From positions 1 through 64,000 of the forward strand of contig NZ_AOLY01000005.1 in NCBI RefSeq assembly GCF_000336635.1: a DNA stretch of 64,000 nucleotides, given 5' to 3'. The notes beneath the pieces are model-generated. The model did no database searches and was not told the origin of the DNA. It worked only from the letters and a program-made list of their open reading frames with translations. This DNA is from Haloarcula japonica DSM 6131 (GTDB lineage: Archaea > Halobacteriota > Halobacteria > Halobacteriales > Haloarculaceae). Both the position numbers and the translations under genes were made by a program. This document shows, one piece after another, positions 18,434 through 26,014 of the stretch (its first letter is position 1; each line of letters starts with the position of its first letter).

Positions 18434-18506
18434 AGTCCATTGGGGTAGAGGCCAATCCTGAAGCCTTCTGGGGGCTTCGACCCTGGTTCGAATCCAGGAT
18501 GGACTA
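18434..18506 (+). tRNA. tRNA-Gln (anticodon CTG)
   Basis: The sequence folds as a 73-nt tRNA without an intron: acceptor arms AGTCCAT / ATGGACT with discriminator A, D-arm beginning GGGGTAG, anticodon stem AAGCC/GGCTT with loop TTCTGGG, hence anticodon CTG reading CAG codons, and T-arm CCTGG-TTCGAAT-CCAGG. CCA is not encoded. In Archaea this tRNA is charged with Glu and then amidated. Its 3' half recurs twice just downstream. Confidence 0.95.
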
Positions 18507-18724
18507 TTTCTGTGGCGAGCAAACTCGCGAGCCATGAAATCGTAGTTACTGATTCGGACCCTGCCAGTCGCGCACAGCGAAGCGAGCACGTCTGGCTCCG
18601 GTTCGAATCCAGGATGGACTATTCTTCTCGTGAACAATTCGTGAGCGATGGCGTCGTAATTACTGGATTCGAGCCTTGGATGGCGAGCGAAGCGAGTCTT
18701 CCTCTGGTTCGAACCCATGCGGAA
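18485..18724 (+). repeat. degenerate tandem copies of the tRNA-Gln 3' end
   Basis: The T-arm plus acceptor strand (24 nt, 18,485-18,508) is repeated exactly at 18,600-18,623, and a weaker copy (GGTTCGAACCCATGCGG) begins at 18,706. The spacers are also related: each has a small GC hairpin (GCGAGCAAACTCGC; CGTGAACAATTCGTG) and TCGTAGTTACTG / TCGTAATTACTG. Units are therefore about 115 and 106 bp. Open frames across this stretch are not credible genes. The arrangement resembles leftover attachment sites of tRNA-targeting elements. Confidence 0.85.
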
Positions 18725-18798
18725 CAGCCGGCGACGAAGGCGCTGGCAAGCATCGGCTCGCACCCTGGATACTTGTATCTCGCTCCGAGAGTACGCGT

Positions 18799-19230
18799 AT
18801 GGCTCCCACGCACGTCCTCGTCCCGCTGGACGGGTCACCGCTGGCTGACGAGGCGCTGACGTACGCGCTGGAGACGTTCGACTGCCGGATTACAGTCCTG
18901 AACGTCGTCGCGCCCATCGATGCGGGGATGAGCGAGGGCGGCTTACTCGAACCGGACGCGGACCGCCAAGCGGCGGCCGACGACCGGGCCACGAAGCTCG
19001 TCGACCGGGCGTCACAGCAGGCCGACGAGGTCGGTCGGGAAATCGGGACCGCCGTCGAGACCGGCGACCCGGCCGAGACGATTCTTGCGTACGTCGCGGA
19101 GAGTGACGTGGACCAGGTGGTGATGGGCGGCCACGGCGGGACGCGAAACGAGATCGCCCGGCGGTTACTGGGGACCGTTGCGACAGCGGTCGTCAGCGAA
19201 GCGCCGGTGTCGGTGACGGTCGTCCGGTAG
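18799..19230 (+). CDS. universal stress protein (UspA family)
   Basis: A 143-residue single-domain Usp. The N-terminus THVLVPLDGSPLADEAL and the C-terminal ATP-binding signature MGGHGGTRNEIARRLLGTVATAVV match the ATP-binding class. A dyad GATAC-TT-GTATC (18,768-18,779), which includes TATA-like sequence, lies 20 nt upstream and could be a promoter or operator. Its cellular role is unknown beyond the family's link to stress. Confidence 0.9.
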   Translation: MAPTHVLVPLDGSPLADEALTYALETFDCRITVLNVVAPIDAGMSEGGLLEPDADRQAAADDRATKLVDRASQQADEVGREIGTAVETGDPAETILAYVAESDVDQVVMGGHGGTRNEIARRLLGTVATAVVSEAPVSVTVVR

Positions 19231-19304
19231 CGGGTCGTCCGGACCGCTGCCAGCATTTTCCGAGATCCACGGCCCGGAGCGGGGCACAGCGACACCGATC
19301 CGTC

Positions 19305-20498
19305 TCAGACCTGGCTTCCGAGAACCGCTTCCAGCGCCTGATACACGCCGAAGCCGAGCACGACGCTGGTGACGAGCGTGATGAGCCAGAACCCGACAGT
19401 CACGCCTATCTTGCGGCGGGAGACGCCGGCGGAGCCGCCGGCCAGGCCGCCGCCGATGACTCCGGAGATGATGATGTTGTTGAACGAGATTGGGATGCCT
19501 AGCGCGATGGCGGCCTGGGCGATGATGAAGCCGGGGACCAGCGCGGCGATGGAGCGGCGGACGCCGAGTTGCGCGTACTCGCGGGAGGTCGCCTGTAGCA
19601 GCCGAGGTGCACCCATCCACGCGCCGCCGAGGATACCCACAGCACCGAGCGCCAGCAACACCAGCCCGGGCAGACCCAGTTCGGCACGGTAGAGGTTTTC
19701 GAGTGGCCCGGTTGCGAGGCCGACCTGACTGCCGCCACTGGAGAAGGCGACGACGCTGCCGAGAACGACGAGGAAGGTCTTGATGCCCTTGTCGACGGAG
19801 GCCTGCGTCTGTAGGCGGATGTAGTAGAAGCTCCCGGCGGCGACCAGCAGTGTCGCGGCGACGGCGGCGATATCTGTCCCGGCGACCATCGCGGCAAAAC
19901 CGGCCAGTGAGCCCTGTTCGGTGCCGGCAGGCGAGGGGATGATGCTCAACTGGACGTTGGCGACGATACCACCGACGACGCCGGCGAGCAGCGGGACACC
20001 GACTGTTTCGGGGATGTCGTCCCGGCGTAACACTGTCGCGGTGAGGTAGGCCAGACTACCTGACACAGGTGGAACGAGCAGCCAGAAGATGGCGATACGG
20101 CGGTAGGTGTCGAACACCGGCTGCCCGCCGAGCGACAGGCCGACGCCGACCATCGCGCCCGTCGTCGCGAACGCCGCCGGAACGGGGTAGCCCGAGTAGA
20201 TTCCAAACGCCATGAATCCGGTTGCGGTCAACAGCCCAGCGACGGCTGCAAGCGATGTGATGGCGACCCCGTCGATGAGGCCGGCTCCGACTGTCTCGGA
20301 GATACTCCCACCCTGGGTCAGTGCGCCCAGCGCGGCGAGGATGCCGATCAGGAAAGCGGCGCGCATTGTCGAGATAGCGTTCGCGCCGATAGCCGGGGCG
20401 AACGGCGGTGAATTGCTGTTCGCACCGAGTGTCCAGGCCGTCACAAGCCCGGTGATCGTTGCGAGGGCGACCAGCGCCCAGAAAACGACGGTGGTCAC
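19305..20498 (-). CDS. PiT-family inorganic phosphate permease
   Basis: Integral membrane cation-phosphate symporter (397 residues, about ten to twelve membrane segments). Both halves of the inverted repeat carry the PiT signature: GANSNSPPFAPAIGANAIS near residue 25 and GIPISFNNIIISGVIGGG near 345. No PhoU-like regulator is next to it; the universal stress protein gene converges on it. The ion coupled (Na+ or H+) cannot be told. Confidence 0.85.
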   Translation of the reverse strand: MTTVVFWALVALATITGLVTAWTLGANSNSPPFAPAIGANAISTMRAAFLIGILAALGALTQGGSISETVGAGLIDGVAITSLAAVAGLLTATGFMAFGIYSGYPVPAAFATTGAMVGVGLSLGGQPVFDTYRRIAIFWLLVPPVSGSLAYLTATVLRRDDIPETVGVPLLAGVVGGIVANVQLSIIPSPAGTEQGSLAGFAAMVAGTDIAAVAATLLVAAGSFYYIRLQTQASVDKGIKTFLVVLGSVVAFSSGGSQVGLATGPLENLYRAELGLPGLVLLALGAVGILGGAWMGAPRLLQATSREYAQLGVRRSIAALVPGFIIAQAAIALGIPISFNNIIISGVIGGGLAGGSAGVSRRKIGVTVGFWLITLVTSVVLGFGVYQALEAVLGSQV

Positions 20499-20673
20499 CG
20501 CGTGCTGAGCCCCGCTGGGGCCTGCCAGTTGTTGCTGTGTGAACGCGACCAGACTGTCATTGCCAGCCGTTCACACCCGGTACATAAAATGCCCGCGGCG
20601 TCGGTATCGACAGCCAATCGGCCCGCCTTGCCCTGATTTGTCGCCGATGTGGCTAATGTGCGACACCGAAGTC

Positions 20674-20679
20674 TTTAAC
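20674..20679 (+). promoter_or_regulatory. TATA box of the BMP lipoprotein gene
   Basis: GAAGTCTTTAACGCC holds TTTAAC 25 nt before the ATG at 20,704, consistent with a leaderless transcript. This also supports the chosen start over an in-frame upstream codon at 20,539. Confidence 0.55.
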
Positions 20680-20703
20680 GCCTATCGACACCGCTGGTGG
20701 GAC

Positions 20704-21813
20704 ATGTCACAGCGAAGGCGCACGTTCATCAGCAGCGTCGGTACCGCAACTGCAATCGGGTTAGCCGGATGTCTCGGTGGCGATGGCGGCGACGGTGGAG
20801 ACACCGACAGCGATGGTGGCGACGGCGGCGACGGCGATAGCGGCCCGGCCGCTCGTATCGGAATGGTGTACGCGACGGGTGGGCTCGGTGACGGGTCGTT
20901 CAACGACCAGGCTCAGACCGGCGCTATCCGATCAGCAGACGAGCTAAACATCGAATACGACGAATCTCAGCCGGAAGCGGTACAGGACTTCAGCAGCCTC
21001 CAGCAGCAGTACGCGCAGTCCTCGAACCCGGATTACGACCTCGTCTGCTGTATCGGCTTCCTGCAGGCGGACGCCCTCACGGAGACCGCCAGCCAGTACC
21101 CCGAGCAGGACTTCATGATCGTCGACTCCGTCGTCGAGGCGGACAACGTCGGCTCGTACGTGTTCGGTGAGCATCAGGGCTCGTTCCTCATTGGACTGAT
21201 GGCCGCGAAGCTGACCAGTCAGGACTTCTCGGCTGGCAACGGCTCCACACAGGCTGACTCTGCGAGCGTCGGCTTCGTCGGCGGCGTCGAGGGCGACCTC
21301 ATCGGCCGCTTCGAAGCCGGCTACAAAGCTGGCGTCAAGTACGCGGAGGAAGACGTCGACGTCCAGACAGCCTACGTTGGCGACTTCAACGACCCTTCCG
21401 GCGGGCAGGAGGCGGCCCTCTCGATGTACGAATCTGGGGCGGATATCGTCTACCACGCGGCCGGTAACACCGGGACTGGCGTGTTCCGGGCTGCTCAGGA
21501 GGCGGAGCGCTTCGCAGTCGGCGTCGACCGCGACCAGTCGGTCACGAAATCGGACTTCAGCGATGTCATCCTCGCAAGTATGGTCAAACGCGTCGACAAC
21601 GCCGTCTACACCTCGGTTGAATCAGTCGTCAACGACAACTTCGAGGGCGGCGCTGTGAACACGCTCGGCCTCGAACAGAACGGTGTTGAAGCGGTGTACG
21701 GCCAGCAGCTCGGCTCGGAGATCCCACAGGACATCAAAGACCAGGTGTCCGAGGTCCGCCAGAGCATCATCGACGGCGACATCAGCGTGCCGACTGACCC
21801 CAACAACGCCTGA
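20704..21813 (+). CDS. BMP-family ABC transporter substrate-binding lipoprotein
   Basis: Extracellular solute-binding protein of 369 residues, expected to bind nucleosides. The N-terminus MSQRRRTFISSVGTATAIG with LAGC lipobox is a Tat-type lipoprotein signal; mature protein starts with Cys and a Gly/Asp-rich linker. The PnrA/BMP fold is indicated by GMVYATGGLGDGSFNDQAQTG, VCCIGFLQADAL, FVGGVEGDLIGRFEAGYKAG and YHAAGNTGTGVF. It leads the ABC operon; the ATPase gene follows after 174 nt with a promoter of its own (GTTAAAAC at about 21,953). Confidence 0.92.
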   Translation: MSQRRRTFISSVGTATAIGLAGCLGGDGGDGGDTDSDGGDGGDGDSGPAARIGMVYATGGLGDGSFNDQAQTGAIRSADELNIEYDESQPEAVQDFSSLQQQYAQSSNPDYDLVCCIGFLQADALTETASQYPEQDFMIVDSVVEADNVGSYVFGEHQGSFLIGLMAAKLTSQDFSAGNGSTQADSASVGFVGGVEGDLIGRFEAGYKAGVKYAEEDVDVQTAYVGDFNDPSGGQEAALSMYESGADIVYHAAGNTGTGVFRAAQEAERFAVGVDRDQSVTKSDFSDVILASMVKRVDNAVYTSVESVVNDNFEGGAVNTLGLEQNGVEAVYGQQLGSEIPQDIKDQVSEVRQSIIDGDISVPTDPNNA

Positions 21814-21987
21814 GACAGATTGTTAGAGCGATTTGTCGGTCTGTTCCGCCCCCGCGGTCGGAACTATCCGAAAATAATATACAACAGTCCGGCTGAGTCA
21901 CCGCGGCCACACACGTAGTTGCCGCATATTTTTGCCAGACATGTGGAACCGTGAAGTTAAAACAACGGGACGGTAACGGCTCAGAGT

Positions 21988-23544
21988 ATGGAACAGGCCG
22001 TCCACCTCGATGGTATTACAAAGCGGTTTCCGGGGGTAGTCGCGAACGACGATGTCGATCTGGCGGTCGAGAAGGGGACGGTTCACGCACTGCTCGGAGA
22101 GAACGGTGCGGGCAAAACCACCCTGATGAACGTCCTCTACGGGCTCTACCAGCCCACCGAGGGGACGGTCAACGTGCACGGCAAGACACAGCAGTTCGAC
22201 TCGCCGCGCGACGCAATCGACGAAGGTGTCGGCATGATCCACCAGCACTTCATGCTGGTCGATCCGATGACCGTCACCGAGAACATCACGCTTGGGAACG
22301 AGCCCCGCAAGTGGCTTGGACTTACGGTCGACAGCGAGCAATCCCGAAAACAGGTCCGTGAACTGTCCGAGCGGTACGGGTTCGACGTGGACCCCGATGC
22401 TCGCATCGAAGACGTCGGCGTCGGCGTCCAGCAGCGCGTCGAGATCCTCAAAGCTCTCTACCGCGGTGCAGACGTCCTGATTCTGGACGAACCGACGGCA
22501 GTACTCACGCCACAGGAAGTCGAGGACCTCTTTCGCGTGCTTGATGAGCTGACCGACCAGGGCAAGACGATTATCTTCATCACGCACAAGCTCGGCGAGG
22601 CGATGGAGGCTGCCGACGAAATCACTGTCCTGCGCGAGGGGAAAAACGTCGGAACGGTGCCGGCCGACGATATCACTCGGGAGGAACTGGCCGAGATGAT
22701 GGTCGGTCGGGAGGTGCTGCTGGATCTCGACCGAGACCCCGCCGAGCCCGGTCGGTCTATCCTCGACGTCGAGGACCTCGTTGTGGAGGACGACCGAGGT
22801 GTCCGCGCTGTCGACGGGATTTCGCTTGAGGTCCGAGCCGGCGAGGTACTCGGCATTGCTGGCGTCGATGGGAACGGCCAGTCGGAGCTGGTCGAGGCGA
22901 TTACCGGGCTCCAGATGCCTGACGAGGGAACGATCACGTACGACGACGTCGACCGGACCACCGACAGCCGCCGGGAGCGCATCGAGGCCGGGCTGGCTTA
23001 CATCCCCGAGGACCGCCAGGAGCGGGGGCTGGTGATGGACTTCGAACTCGTCGAAAACGGCCTGCTGGGGAGCCAGCACGCGGCCGACTACACCTCGAAG
23101 GGGCGTATCGACTGGAACTACACGCGCGACCACGCGGAGGAGATAATCGAAGAGTACGACGTTCGGCCGCCGGATGCCAATGCCCACGCCAAGTCCCTCT
23201 CCGGGGGGAACCAGCAGAAGTTCGTCGTCGGCCGGGAGTTCGCCCGTGACCCGCGTCTCGTCGTCGCCTCCCACCCCACTCGCGGTGTGGACGTCGGGTC
23301 GATGGAGTTCATCCACGATCAGATCAACGCGCTCCGCGAAGCGGGCCGGGCCGTGTTGCTCATCTCCTCGAACCTCGATGAGGTCCAGTCGCTCTCGGAC
23401 CGTCTCGCCGTCGTCTACGAGGGCGAGATCGTCGATATCGTCGACCCCGAGCGCGTGACCGAGGAACAGCTCGGACTGCTGATGGCCGGCCAGCAACCTG
23501 ATGCCGTCCCGACTATCGCGGCTGACGGGGAGGGCCACCGATGA
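21988..23544 (+). CDS. nucleoside/sugar ABC transporter ATPase (tandem)
   Basis: Cytoplasmic ATPase of 518 residues with two nucleotide-binding domains in one chain. The first has Walker A GENGAGKT (about residues 37-44), a signature-like region VGVQQRVEIL and Walker B LILDEPT. The second has GVDGNGQSE in place of a canonical Walker A, LSGGNQQKFVVGRE, and ASHPTRGVD, where the usual EPT is SHPT. Such a degenerate second domain is normal in this family (RbsA/NupA type). A leaderless promoter precedes it. It overlaps the permease gene by 4 nt. Confidence 0.93.
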   Translation: MEQAVHLDGITKRFPGVVANDDVDLAVEKGTVHALLGENGAGKTTLMNVLYGLYQPTEGTVNVHGKTQQFDSPRDAIDEGVGMIHQHFMLVDPMTVTENITLGNEPRKWLGLTVDSEQSRKQVRELSERYGFDVDPDARIEDVGVGVQQRVEILKALYRGADVLILDEPTAVLTPQEVEDLFRVLDELTDQGKTIIFITHKLGEAMEAADEITVLREGKNVGTVPADDITREELAEMMVGREVLLDLDRDPAEPGRSILDVEDLVVEDDRGVRAVDGISLEVRAGEVLGIAGVDGNGQSELVEAITGLQMPDEGTITYDDVDRTTDSRRERIEAGLAYIPEDRQERGLVMDFELVENGLLGSQHAADYTSKGRIDWNYTRDHAEEIIEEYDVRPPDANAHAKSLSGGNQQKFVVGREFARDPRLVVASHPTRGVDVGSMEFIHDQINALREAGRAVLLISSNLDEVQSLSDRLAVVYEGEIVDIVDPERVTEEQLGLLMAGQQPDAVPTIAADGEGHR

Positions 23545-24821
23545 GCGACGACGCCCCGTCGCGGAACGGCGGCGACCCGCCGGCACCGGACTCGGACGGC
23601 CGGTGGTCACAGTACCGACAGCGACTCATCAGGCTGGGCCAGACCTCCGTCGGCGAGCGGATTCTCATCGCCGTCTCGGCGCTGTTGCTCTCTATCGTCG
23701 TCGGGACAGTCATCGTCACCGCTGCGGGACTGATGGCGACGTGTCGGTCGCCGGTACTCACCTTCGGTTCCACGACGCTGTGTTACGACCCGTTCTACGT
23801 GTTCAACCGGCTGTTCCTCGGCGCGCTGGGCGATCCCTTCGCTGGCGGCTGGTCGCCGCTGAACGCGCAGTTCGCGGCGACGCTTCGGGAGACGACGATT
23901 CTGGTGTTCACCGGACTCTCGGTTGCCCTGGCGTTCCGTGCTGGCATCTTCAACATCGGGACGCAGGGCCAGCTTATCATCGGCGCACTGGCGGCCGCAC
24001 TGACGGTGCTATGGGCCGGCTCGCTGGTCTCTGGGACGGTCGCACTCGTTCTGTTTATTCCGCTCGGGCTGCTCGCCGGCGCAGTTGGCGGCGGCCTCTA
24101 CGGCGCGATCCCCGGCGCGCTGAAAGCCTACGCCGATGCGAACGAGGTCATCACCACTATCATGCTCAACTTCGTCGCTGTCCGGGTGACGCTGTATCTC
24201 GTCCGGAACCACTTCGCCGACCCGACGAGTCAGGCGACACAGACCCGGACACTGCCCGTCGAGGGGCAGTTCCCCTCGATACTGTTCGACCCGCGGACGG
24301 ACTTCTCCTTGCTCGCACTCCTGATTGCACTCGTGTTCGTCGGCGGCGTCTACTACCTGCTCGAACACACGGCCTTCGGCTACGACTTGCGGACCGCGGG
24401 TATCCAGCCCGCGGCCGCGGAGTACGGCGGTGTCGACTCCGCTCGAACCATCCTGACCTCGCTGACGCTGTCGGGCGCGCTCGGCGGTATCGGCGGGGCC
24501 GTATTCGTGATGATGACTCTCGGGAAGTTCCAGACCGGCATCCCGAGCTACGGTTTCGACGGAATCACCGTCTCTATCCTCGCCGGCAACAACCCCATTG
24601 GGGCCGTCTTCGCCGCGCTACTCTTTGGTGTCCTCAAGTCCGGCTCGAACGTGGTGGCGTTCGCGACCAACGTGCCGCCACAGTTGGTCGGCGTCCTCCG
24701 TGGCTTGATCATTCTGTTCGTCGCGATGCCGGAGTTCTTCCGTATCATCGGCCGGCGGCTCGCAACGCGCGAGCCCGACAGTCCGGCCACTGCGACCGCG
24801 GGAGGTGGTGCCGATGACTAA
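23541..24821 (+). CDS. ABC transporter permease, nucleoside type (NupP-like)
   Basis: Membrane component of 426 residues with a 45-residue acidic cytoplasmic leader, then about eight to ten membrane segments. FRAGIFNIGTQGQLIIGAL and GFDGITVSILAGNNPIGAV are the family's conserved loops (BPD_transp_2). It overlaps the ATPase gene by 4 nt (ATGA) and the second permease by 8 nt. Confidence 0.92.
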   Translation: MSDDAPSRNGGDPPAPDSDGRWSQYRQRLIRLGQTSVGERILIAVSALLLSIVVGTVIVTAAGLMATCRSPVLTFGSTTLCYDPFYVFNRLFLGALGDPFAGGWSPLNAQFAATLRETTILVFTGLSVALAFRAGIFNIGTQGQLIIGALAAALTVLWAGSLVSGTVALVLFIPLGLLAGAVGGGLYGAIPGALKAYADANEVITTIMLNFVAVRVTLYLVRNHFADPTSQATQTRTLPVEGQFPSILFDPRTDFSLLALLIALVFVGGVYYLLEHTAFGYDLRTAGIQPAAAEYGGVDSARTILTSLTLSGALGGIGGAVFVMMTLGKFQTGIPSYGFDGITVSILAGNNPIGAVFAALLFGVLKSGSNVVAFATNVPPQLVGVLRGLIILFVAMPEFFRIIGRRLATREPDSPATATAGGGADD

Positions 24822-25878
24822 CGACAGCGCCATGGATCGACTCTCATCGGCGTCAGGCCGGCTGTTCATTGCCACCGCGGCGTTCCTCACACTGGCCGTG
24901 CTGGCCGGGTTCGGACTCCTCGCGCCGGCGTCGACCCCCGGACAGATATTCTGGGTGCTGGCCTCGAAATCGACGCTGTCCTCGACGCTGCGGCTCTCGG
25001 TCCCGATTGTGCTGGCCGCGCTGGGTGGCATCTTCGCCGAGAAGAGCGGCATCATCAACATCGGGCTCGAGGGGCTACTCATCATCTCGGCCTTCGCAGC
25101 TATCTTCGGGGCCGACGCCACCGGTTCGCTGTGGCTCGGGTTCCTCATCGGCATCGTCGCGTCGACGCTGCTCGCTGGCGTGTTCGCCGTCGTCTGTATC
25201 GAGTTCCGCGCCGATCAGATCATCGCCGGGCTGGCCGTCTGGCTCATCGCGCTCGGCCTCGCGCCGTTCGCCTCGCAGGTGTTCTACGGCGGGCCAAACA
25301 CCAGTAACGTCGGCACCTTCGATACGATAACGGTCCCGACGCTGGCCGACATCCCGTTCTTCGGCGCGCTGTTCGACGCTTCGCCCGCGGTGTACATCAT
25401 GTTTCTCGCCGTGGCGGCGTCGTGGTACGTGCTGAACCGCACCACCTTTGGCCGCTGGGTCCGTGCCGCCGGCGAGAACCCGAAGGCGCTGGACACCGCC
25501 GGTGTCGACGTGTCTCGCGTCCGCTACGCCGCCGTCCTCCTCTCCGGCGTCCTCTCGGGAATGGGCGGGGCTGCGCTGGCGATCAACATCGGCCAGTTCA
25601 CCGGCAACGGCCCGACGATGGTCAACGGAAAGGGGTTCATCGCCATCGTCGCCTATCTGTTCGGCAACTACAACCCGGTCGGCGCGCTGCTGTCGACGAC
25701 GCTGTTTGCCGGCCTCGATGCCGTCCAGTTGCGCCTCCAGACGGCCGATGTCATCGCCGTCCCCGACTCGCTGGTCCAGACGATTCCGTTCGTCGCCGTC
25801 ATCGTCGTCCTCGCGCTGGTGGGCAAGACTCGCCTGCCCGAAGCCGCTGGCGAGCACTACGAGTCCGGCGAGGAATGA
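24814..25878 (+). CDS. ABC transporter permease, second subunit (NupQ-like)
   Basis: Partner permease of 354 residues. It shows EKSGIINIGLEGLLIISAF and GKGFIAIVAYLFGNYNPVGAL, parallel to the motifs in the first permease. The ATG at 24,814 overlaps the end of the first permease by 8 nt, which implies coupled translation; a GTG at 24,805 is an alternative. The two permeases plus the ATPase and BMP protein make a complete importer. No purine-salvage enzyme is next to it to narrow the substrate. Confidence 0.92.
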   Translation: MTNDSAMDRLSSASGRLFIATAAFLTLAVLAGFGLLAPASTPGQIFWVLASKSTLSSTLRLSVPIVLAALGGIFAEKSGIINIGLEGLLIISAFAAIFGADATGSLWLGFLIGIVASTLLAGVFAVVCIEFRADQIIAGLAVWLIALGLAPFASQVFYGGPNTSNVGTFDTITVPTLADIPFFGALFDASPAVYIMFLAVAASWYVLNRTTFGRWVRAAGENPKALDTAGVDVSRVRYAAVLLSGVLSGMGGAALAINIGQFTGNGPTMVNGKGFIAIVAYLFGNYNPVGALLSTTLFAGLDAVQLRLQTADVIAVPDSLVQTIPFVAVIVVLALVGKTRLPEAAGEHYESGEE

Positions 25879-26014
25879 ACTAGGAACAACTTTCTCTGGG
25901 CTTGTTTCTGCCCGCAGCACTTGATCGAATGCGAACAGGAACAGTCCAATCGGGACCAGTCGCCTTCCCTAGCCGAACACTGATGTGCGCGGCAGGCACA
26001 GGACGAGGTAGCAA

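Noticed and set aside
18485-18724. Possible CRISPR-like array
   Set aside because: Only two to three copies, unequal spacers and clear derivation from the tRNA-Gln 3' end.
18335-18859. Open frames on both strands around tRNA-Gln
   Set aside because: They read through the tRNA and its degenerate repeats and have no homology features.
21898-23610. 570-codon minus-strand frame opposite the ABC ATPase gene
   Set aside because: Antisense to a clear ABC ATPase with Walker and signature motifs; no protein features.
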